A DNA stretch of 12,385 nt, taken from the NCBI GenBank assembly GCA_024277475.1, contig JAJRVC010000650.1:1-12385 (forward strand). Direction: 5' to 3'. Below are positions 6,607 to 11,372 of the stretch, piece after piece. The DNA comes from Deltaproteobacteria bacterium (GTDB lineage: Bacteria > Desulfobacterota > Desulfobacteria > Desulfobacterales > JAFDCJ01). Both the position numbers and the translations under genes were made by a program. Under the pieces are notes generated by a model. It was not told where the DNA came from. It made no database searches and was given only the letters and a program-made list of their open reading frames with translations. The first letter of the stretch is position 1; every line of letters begins with the position of its first letter.

Positions 6607-7296
6607 TCAGCTATTCGCAAACACCTCCAAACGTAATGGTCTCACCGGTCCTCTGGCGGTGGTGGGGTCGATATCCGCCGCACTGATGCCGAGTTCTTCC
6701 GACAATATCCGGGCTATCAGGCGTTGGCAGGTCTGCCCCTGGCAAAGTCCCATCCCGGCCCGGGTGATGCGCTTAATACCGTTTAAGGTCCGCATCCCGT
6801 TTCGGATGGCTTCCTTAATCTCTGTCCGGGTAATTTCCTCACAACGGCAAATTACCAGGTCATCAGCGTCCGTCTGTTTTTGTAAGTTTTTTTTAACCGT
6901 AGTGCCTTCTTTGGCGGTTATTTCAGTCGGTTTGAGACCTTTAACCTCTTTGAAGCGTGCAATGACCCGTGTAACGATATCTTCCAGTGCCGCTTCGGAT
7001 ATTTTGTCAGACGATTTATCCGAACGGTCCAATTTTATTTTATCAGCGTCACTTTTGGGCATATCCTGATTTTTTTCCGGATTTTCCGGCTGAGTCTCTG
7101 CCGGCTTAACTTTTCCGGCAGGTTCAGCGGCAGTCGTTACTGCATCTGCCGGGACGATTTTGATCCGGAGCCGATTATCTTTGATGAGTTCCCGGGCGGC
7201 CGCTGATATGCGCGCGCCCTGGGGGATTTCGATTTCCTTTTTCCCGGATTGCAGGATTTTTCTGACTTGTTCGGCAAATATAAAAGAAGGTGCCAT
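6607..7296 (-). CDS. BMC-associated fusion: EutT-N-like segment + encapsulation helix + BFD-type [2Fe-2S] domain
   Basis: A 229-residue protein in three parts. Residues 1-50 resemble from memory the N-terminus of EutT: EIEIPQGARISAAARELIKD (21-40) then RLRIKIV. Residues 51-99 are a low-complexity Pro/Lys/Asp linker. Residues 100-118 (SEAALEDIVTRVIARFKEV) are an amphipathic helix of encapsulation-peptide type, unusually placed inside the protein. Residues 148-200 form a BFD-like domain with ligands Cys150, Cys152, Cys185 and Cys190 (CRCEEITRTEI and GMGLCQGQTC). The same cluster motif occurs in the subunits of heteromeric sarcosine, opine and hydroxyproline dehydrogenases. With the FAD dehydrogenase gene directly downstream, it probably accepts the dehydrogenase's electrons and may bring it into the lumen (inference). 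The start is supported by GGGGAA. The assignment of the BFD domain is strong; that of the N-terminal segment is moderate. Confidence 0.88.
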   Translation of the reverse strand: MAPSFIFAEQVRKILQSGKKEIEIPQGARISAAARELIKDNRLRIKIVPADAVTTAAEPAGKVKPAETQPENPEKNQDMPKSDADKIKLDRSDKSSDKISEAALEDIVTRVIARFKEVKGLKPTEITAKEGTTVKKNLQKQTDADDLVICRCEEITRTEIKEAIRNGMRTLNGIKRITRAGMGLCQGQTCQRLIARILSEELGISAADIDPTTARGPVRPLRLEVFANS

Positions 7297-7339
7297 TTGA
7301 TTTCCCCGGAAATAAATTTAAATTACAATACACGTAAGC

Positions 7340-7547
7340 GTTCACGGGTTCAAAGCTTCAGGGTTGCATTCTCGTCCCTAGACTGCATTTGGGACGTGTA
7401 TTTACGAGAAAAGCGTCAGCTTCGTCAGGGCTAATCCAAAATTTGGGGCTAAATTGGTAATTATTTTGGAAAATGAGCATTTTTAACGAGGACTTCGGCT
7501 CTATATAGCCTCCTTTGTCCTTAACCCTGAACGTTGAACCCTGAACC
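7340..7547. repeat. 208-bp intergenic repeat element, copy 2
   Basis: This is the second copy of the element at 4361-4568, diverged in the middle but nearly identical at its right end (exact 29-base match). Its left end CGTTCACGGGTT pairs with CGTTCAGGGTT read from the right end on the minus strand. It begins 12 bp after the stop of the BMC-H gene and precedes the BFD fusion gene. It fills most of a 263 bp gap, and I see no ORF in it. Confidence 0.8.
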
Positions 7548-7559
7548 GATCGCCCTGGA

Positions 7560-7907
7560 TCAACCTTTCTTCGCTTTTCTGGATACTTTTTTATCTTGTG
7601 GTTTTTTCTTTTTCCCGGCCGTTTCTTCTTTTTCAGGTCCCACAGGTATCATGGCATCGATGTCATTGTGAGGTCTGGGGATTACATGCGATGAAACGAC
7701 GGTGCCTACGCGCTTACCGGCAGCTGTCCCGGCTTCCACGGCCGCCTTGACCGCCCCGACATCGCCGGCCACCATGATGGCCATCAAGCCTCCTTTGACT
7801 TTTTGGCGGCTTAAAAATTTGACTTTAGCCGCCTTGACCATGGCATCGGCCGCTTCAATGGCTGCCACCAATCCCCTGGTTTCGATGAGTCCTAAAGCTT
7901 GCTGCAT
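7560..7907 (-). CDS. BMC-H hexameric shell protein with lysine-rich C-terminal tail
   Basis: A 115-residue protein when started at the ATG at 7907, which has a GGAG site 8 nt upstream; a longer ORF to 7940 adds 11 residues with no family counterpart. Residues 1-90 are a canonical single BMC domain close to PduA/PduJ: QQALGLIETRGLVAAIEAAD, GDVGAVKAAVEAG and SHVIPRPH. It should form hexamers tiling the shell facets. Where PduA has KIGSG at the pore loop, this protein reads KVKGG (36-40), adding Lys38 near the pore. Residues 91-115 form a tail with ten lysines and one arginine (KKKK at 99-102, RKAKKG at the end), absent from PduA. The gene is 38 bp downstream of a stacked-trimer gene and is the only BMC-H gene visible, so it is probably a major shell component. 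Confidence 0.95.
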   Translation of the reverse strand: MQQALGLIETRGLVAAIEAADAMVKAAKVKFLSRQKVKGGLMAIMVAGDVGAVKAAVEAGTAAGKRVGTVVSSHVIPRPHNDIDAMIPVGPEKEETAGKKKKPQDKKVSRKAKKG

Positions 7908-7945
7908 GGTTCGATCTCCGTATTGACGTTTATTTCTCAATTAAA

Positions 7946-8563
7946 TTACTGCTTCCGTCCTTTTAATCCCTTTAACGTTTCAACAACTTTTTGAGCTGCT
8001 GTCTGGACCACGGACTCGGTTCCAGCCAAATAAATACGTCCGGCGGCACCGTAAAAGCGGATGTCCACCAGCCGGACATCGCAGTGCTTTTCTGCTTCAT
8101 TGGCGGCAATGGATGAATACGCCGCCGGCGAAACTTCCAGCAGATACACGTCGTCGCCTCCCAGAATAAGCATGCCTTTGCTGTTACGGTTAATGATTAC
8201 TGCCTGATAAGGATCTACCTTGTTGATGATACTAGTTGCCAGAATTTGCGGAGCCACGCGATCTTGTTCCTTTAGTTCCAGTTCGTTCAATATCATCTGC
8301 CCGGCGTGAAGCACTTCTTCCTGATCAAAGGAATGGATTTCCAACATGCCGTACCGTCGCTCAACTATCATTTCACCCGGTCGGGAGTTGGTGACTTTCA
8401 GCGCAATATCCGTCAATCGATTGATTTCAATACCGGGCGCAACTTCGACAAAAAGAGCCGCCATGCCTTCCACGGAAAGAAATCCACGGCAGGCGCTTGC
8501 AAACAAAGACGCAAACTGGGGTTGAAGTCGATCCAGGTAGCAGTACGCTCTCAGTTCAGCCAT
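7946..8563 (-). CDS. BMC-T shell protein, stacked-trimer (CsoS1D/HO-T2-like) type, copy 1
   Basis: A 205-residue tandem BMC-domain protein. Domain one shows ACRGFLSVEGMAALFVEVAP (24-43) and GEMIVERRYGMLEIHS (63-78). Domain two shows INRNSKGMLIL, VYLLEVSPAAYSSIAANEAE and GAAGRIYLAG. From memory it matches the Haliangium ochraceum stacked trimer closely, including the NRNS-GM motif that the paralogue at 4579-5196 lacks. Glu68-Arg69 match the residues that gate the central pore in CsoS1D. Such trimers stack into two-layer airlock-like units that may pass larger metabolites or cofactors. The ATG is preceded by GAGGAG at 8 nt. It is directly upstream of the BMC-H gene, and the two probably share one transcript. 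Confidence 0.93.
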   Translation of the reverse strand: MAELRAYCYLDRLQPQFASLFASACRGFLSVEGMAALFVEVAPGIEINRLTDIALKVTNSRPGEMIVERRYGMLEIHSFDQEEVLHAGQMILNELELKEQDRVAPQILATSIINKVDPYQAVIINRNSKGMLILGGDDVYLLEVSPAAYSSIAANEAEKHCDVRLVDIRFYGAAGRIYLAGTESVVQTAAQKVVETLKGLKGRKQ

Positions 8564-8634
8564 TTATTCTTCTCCTCGGTAATTTATCGGTTCAAAATTA
8601 TCGGTTTAAGTTTAAGTTGCGATTCCCGGTGGGC

Positions 8635-8651
8635 GGGCATAAAATCTGCCC
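8635..8651. other. Small hairpin in the flavoprotein/BMC-T gap
   Basis: GGGCA (8635-8639) and TGCCC (8647-8651) form a 5-bp stem with a 7-nt AT-rich loop, shortly after the flavoprotein stop in the direction of transcription. It lacks a following T-tract on the minus strand, so I do not call it a terminator. The rest of this 115 bp gap shows only a repeated TTATCGGTT motif. Confidence 0.3.
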
Positions 8652-8678
8652 CTGCATCCTAACGAGATCTCTCCAAAC

Positions 8679-9518
8679 TTATGAGTTCTCCGGATTATGA
8701 TTAGTGAAATTAGATTCTGCCCGGACAATTCTGACTGCATACTCCCTGGCTTGGTCTTTAGCCAGAGGCGTAATGATCCCGCCCGGAGCAAGCATGATCA
8801 GTCCGCTGCCGGCGTCAGCAGCAATCTGGACATCTTTAGCGGTGACCAGCTTGCAGGCCGTTCGCACCGTGTCCGTTGATGGATTCCTTACCTGTGATTC
8901 ATTTTTTTTCCCATCGTCTACAATTTTTTGAAATGTGGCACACAACTGATCGGTTTCGCAAAAAATCATGCCAAAGCTTTCCAACTTGGCCAGGATTCGA
9001 CCCATCTCATCTCTGATCCCTTCATTAAGGAGTAAATCACAGATCGTAAAACCGTCTTGTGTGGCCAGGACCTTTTTGCCCTGGACCAGTGCTGAAAAAA
9101 TAATGGCGCTTTCCTGATCGTCGCTGATCAGGTGGGCCGCTTTAGCCGCCGTTTTGAAGCAGAATGTCGGCAGTACCAGGATATCAGATTTTAGCAGGGC
9201 TTTTTCAAGGGCTTCCGGTTTGACCGTATCGAGAATGCACCGGGTGCCTGCTTTTTCTTTAACATCAGCGCCACATACCCAGGATCGGGCCGAATTCACT
9301 GCAAACACGCTGGATCTGCCGGCGATTTTCTCTATCTGGCGAACCTGTTCGAGGGCCTGCTCCAGTTTCCGCACACCGGCGTGAAAAACATTTAGAACCG
9401 CCGGTGATGACCGGGGTCGTTGGATCCGATTTTTTACCGGCTTGTCCGCGGGATTGCTTAACAATGCCTTTTCTTGCAGGACTTCTTTCACAAGGTTACG
9501 GATGTCTTCTTTTTGCAT
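8679..9518 (-). CDS. BMC-associated flavoprotein-like protein with EutQ-like C-terminal segment
   Basis: A 279-residue protein. Residues 1-18 (QKEDIRNLVKEVLQEKAL) form an amphipathic helix followed by a Pro-rich linker, consistent with an encapsulation peptide. Residues about 40-200 look like a flavoprotein-type Rossmann fold: a SDILVLPTFCFKTAAKAAHL segment (111-130), then SALVQGKKVLATQDGF (142-157). Flavoprotein-family genes of this sort recur in BMC loci, but their reaction is poorly known. Residues 221-268 (KLVTAKDVQIAADAG ... GGIITPLAKDQAREYAV) resemble from memory the start of EutQ (KLITANDI, IITPEARE). So a EutQ/EutT-N-type module appears as a C-terminal appendage. The ribosome binding site is weak (AGG, 10-12 nt upstream). 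It could serve flavin handling or assembly; neither is shown. Confidence 0.7.
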   Translation of the reverse strand: MQKEDIRNLVKEVLQEKALLSNPADKPVKNRIQRPRSSPAVLNVFHAGVRKLEQALEQVRQIEKIAGRSSVFAVNSARSWVCGADVKEKAGTRCILDTVKPEALEKALLKSDILVLPTFCFKTAAKAAHLISDDQESAIIFSALVQGKKVLATQDGFTICDLLLNEGIRDEMGRILAKLESFGMIFCETDQLCATFQKIVDDGKKNESQVRNPSTDTVRTACKLVTAKDVQIAADAGSGLIMLAPGGIITPLAKDQAREYAVRIVRAESNFTNHNPENS

Positions 9519-9540
9519 AACGGCAATTACCTAATAAAAA

Positions 9541-9663
9541 GATGAACGTCGAACATCGAACATCCAACGTTGAACATCGAATAATGATGGCGCTGCGCTC
9601 TGTCTTTTGAATTTATAAGAATCGATAGAATTCCTTCCTTCGACATTCAGTATTCGATATTCG
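9541..9663. repeat. Heptamer array and inverted arm upstream of the flavoprotein gene
   Basis: Six head-to-tail heptamers close to GAACATC fill 9544-9585 (GAACGTC, GAACATC, GAACATC, CAACGTT, GAACATC, GAATAAT). A second arm at 9636-9663 reads CGAATATCGAATACTGAATG on the minus strand, an imperfect inverted match. Together they form a long imperfect palindrome of dispersed-repeat type in the 281 bp gap between eutJ and the flavoprotein gene. Confidence 0.65.
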
Positions 9664-9680
9664 CTTTTTTATATTCGTAT

Positions 9681-9704
9681 GAGACTCCGCAAGGCTGAAG
9701 TCTC
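9681..9704. other. Small inverted repeat GAGACT/AGTCTC
   Basis: GAGACT (9681-9686) and AGTCTC (9699-9704) enclose a 12-nt loop that itself contains CC-GCAA-GG. A T-tract (9703-9709) follows on the plus strand only, so it would not end the minus-strand operon. Its function is unclear. Confidence 0.3.
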
Positions 9705-9713
9705 TTTTTCGAT

Positions 9714-9792
9714 CGACACCTGCCGCTTCAATGGTCAGCGGCTGGGCTGATCCGCCTCCGGCGGAACACCCGACACCTGACACCTGAAACCT
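9714..9792. repeat. ACACCTGA direct repeats with an internal GC hairpin
   Basis: CGACACCTG occurs at 9714-9722 and again at 9771-9779, followed by CACCTGAAACCT. Between them TCCGCC-TCC-GGCGGA (9751-9765) is a perfect 6-bp stem with a 3-nt loop. This lies directly downstream of the eutJ-like stop. The hairpin might slow or stabilise the transcript end, but no U-run follows it on the minus strand. Confidence 0.5.
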
Positions 9793-9799
9793 TTCTCTC

Positions 9800-10621
9800 T
9801 TAGGTCACATCCAGACACGAAAGGGCGATTCCCAGCGGCGTTGTGAACTGGGGAAATTCCGGCCGGAAGGTTTTGAGGCTTAAAGTTTTTTGAACAATTT
9901 CGACAAAGCCTTCCAACTCACAAGTTCCCCCTACCAAACACACCTTGGTCAAGTCATCGAACGGTTGCAGGTAAGAAGCCACAATACCAGCGATTTTTTC
10001 AATAACCGGCAACACGATGGGAAGTATTTCGCGGTTCCGCTGCCGGTCCATCTTTACTTCTTCGGCCAGCTCATAACTGATTTTCAAATTACCGGCCACA
10101 ACCAGTGACAGATGAACGCCCCCGGTGGCTTCATCGTTGGTGTAGACTACGTTGCCTTTTTTGATCACGGCAACCCCCGTTGTTCCGCCACCGACATCCA
10201 CGATGGCCCCGTTTTCAAGTTTTAGTACATAATTGGCGGCGGTCGGTTCATCCAAAACTTTTAAAACGTCGAGTCCTGCCCCCTCTAAAATATAGCGGGT
10301 GGCGTTAATATTGGCGTGTTCCGTCTGCGGCGGATAAGAGGTGGCACCTTTTTCGATGGGCAGGGGACTGGAATCCCTGATTTCTTTGATCATTTCAAGG
10401 ACCATATTCCGGGCCCCGGCGTAATCCACGATCAGGCCGCTGCGGACCACTTCAGCCCGTCTCATCGTGGCCGCCCGGGGCACGCCCGTCTCATCTACGA
10501 CAATCACGATCGCTTTATAGGTGCCCAGATCAACTCCGGCATACAATTGTTCGGCTTCGGAAAAATCCCAGTTGTGCGGATAATTAACGATACTGTTTAA
10601 ATGTTCAGCGACGTCCGTCAT
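9800..10621 (-). CDS. eutJ: EutJ-like actin-fold ATPase (putative BMC chaperone)
   Basis: A 273-residue protein, close to the 278 of enterobacterial EutJ. The start is the ATG at 10621, which overlaps the TGA of the shell gene upstream as ATGA; a longer ORF to 10786 only reads the shell gene in another frame. Actin/Hsp70-type nucleotide motifs are visible: GVDLGTYKA (29-37, phosphate 1), EPTAAN (125-130) and DVGGGTTGV (142-150, phosphate 2). CLVGGTCELEGF near the C-terminus is the likely adenosine motif. EutJ homologues lie in many BMC clusters and are thought to act as assembly or reactivation chaperones, though the biochemistry is thin. Here no B12 enzyme is in view, so reactivating a B12 lyase is an unlikely job and an assembly or client-folding role fits better (inference). 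Translational coupling with the PduT-like gene suggests matched expression. Confidence 0.9.
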   Translation of the reverse strand: MTDVAEHLNSIVNYPHNWDFSEAEQLYAGVDLGTYKAIVIVVDETGVPRAATMRRAEVVRSGLIVDYAGARNMVLEMIKEIRDSSPLPIEKGATSYPPQTEHANINATRYILEGAGLDVLKVLDEPTAANYVLKLENGAIVDVGGGTTGVAVIKKGNVVYTNDEATGGVHLSLVVAGNLKISYELAEEVKMDRQRNREILPIVLPVIEKIAGIVASYLQPFDDLTKVCLVGGTCELEGFVEIVQKTLSLKTFRPEFPQFTTPLGIALSCLDVT

Positions 10622-11169
10622 AAAATAAACCTGATAATGCCTTTGCTGGGCGAGGGAATGGTTACATGACTTAATACCAGCCCGGTCCCCTGAAGAAGAT
10701 CGAGGCCGGCTTGAACAGCTGAATTTATCGAAGCCACATCCCCGGTGAGGTAAAAAAAAGATTTTCCGCCCAGACCGGTGGCGCACCGAATTTCGATAAT
10801 GTCTACATCCGCAACTTTGACTGCGGCGTCTGCCGCCAGGATAGCAGACGCCACGGAAAAAGTTTCAATAACAGCCAGTGAATCGATCTCATGAATTCTG
10901 GTGGTGGCCGTCAACGCCGGAAAAACCGAGGGATGAACATTGGGGATGACGAAATCATCCACTATAAATTCAGCGGCCATCTCTTTGCCGACTTCTGATG
11001 CGCGCTGCACCGAATCCACATCACCGGACACCAGCACCATATATTTACCGGCACAAATCGGTTGCGCCATAATCAGATCAACAGCGGCGGATTTGACCAT
11101 CTCATCACCGGCCTCTACACCCTTGGCGATGGAATTGAGTTCTATCATGGCGATGGCTTTGAGTTCCAT
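10618..11169 (-). CDS. pduT: PduT-like BMC-T shell protein with pore iron-sulfur cysteine
   Basis: A 183-residue protein with two BMC domains, the length of PduT (184). Domain one runs from IELNSIAKGVEAGDEMVKSA (9-28) to GDVDSVQRASEVG; domain two from VIETFSVASAILAADAAVKV (100-119) to GDVASINSAVQAG. Cys39 in the AQPICAGKYMVLV loop sits where PduT carries the cysteine that ligates a [4Fe-4S] cluster at the trimer's central pore, so this shell protein should form a single-layer trimer with an electron-conducting pore. The next gene upstream is PduS-like, the known partner of PduT. The start has AGGA at 7 nt. The stop overlaps the eutJ-like start by 4 bp. Cluster binding is inferred from family knowledge. 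Confidence 0.93.
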   Translation of the reverse strand: MELKAIAMIELNSIAKGVEAGDEMVKSAAVDLIMAQPICAGKYMVLVSGDVDSVQRASEVGKEMAAEFIVDDFVIPNVHPSVFPALTATTRIHEIDSLAVIETFSVASAILAADAAVKVADVDIIEIRCATGLGGKSFFYLTGDVASINSAVQAGLDLLQGTGLVLSHVTIPSPSKGIIRFIL

Positions 11170-11244
11170 GTTTGTGTCCTATATCGGGCTAACGGGATTT
11201 GCCTGGTTCATTCCTCTGAAAAAAGATTATTCCTGTTCGAAGAA

Positions 11245-11363
11245 ATGCCTAAAATATAAAATGCCTAAATTGCCTAAAATTACGGTATCCTATCTTTTTT
11301 TATTTAGATTTTGCTGGGGCGTTTCATTAATTTTAGCTCATTTTAATCATTTTGCTAATTTTA
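11245..11363. repeat. TGCCTAAA direct repeats with an inverted AT-rich arm
   Basis: ATGCCTAAA occurs at 11245 and 11261, and TTGCCTAAA at 11270. On the other side (11329-11363) ATTAATTTTAGCTCATTTTA and TTTGCTAATTTTA form an imperfect inverted match to them. This AT-rich repeat fills most of the 203 bp gap between the PduS-like and PduT-like genes. I see no ORF, riboswitch or terminator in it. Confidence 0.55.
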
Positions 11364-11372
11364 CATTTGCTT

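Noticed and set aside
7908..7940. Upstream start adding 11 residues to the BMC-H protein
   Set aside because: The ATG at 7907 has a GGAG site and begins exactly at the family's conserved QQALG N-terminus.
9544..9585. Regular heptamers considered as a CRISPR-like or iteron array
   Set aside because: The units are head to tail with no spacers, no replication or Cas gene is nearby, and the inverted arm fits a dispersed repeat better.
9681..9709. Hairpin plus T-tract as an intrinsic terminator
   Set aside because: The T-tract follows the stem only on the plus strand, where no gene is transcribed, and the stem is weak.
10622..10786. N-terminal extension of the EutJ-like protein by 55 residues
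   Set aside because: The extension is the PduT-like gene read in another frame, is arginine/serine-rich junk, and the ATGA overlap start fits the family.
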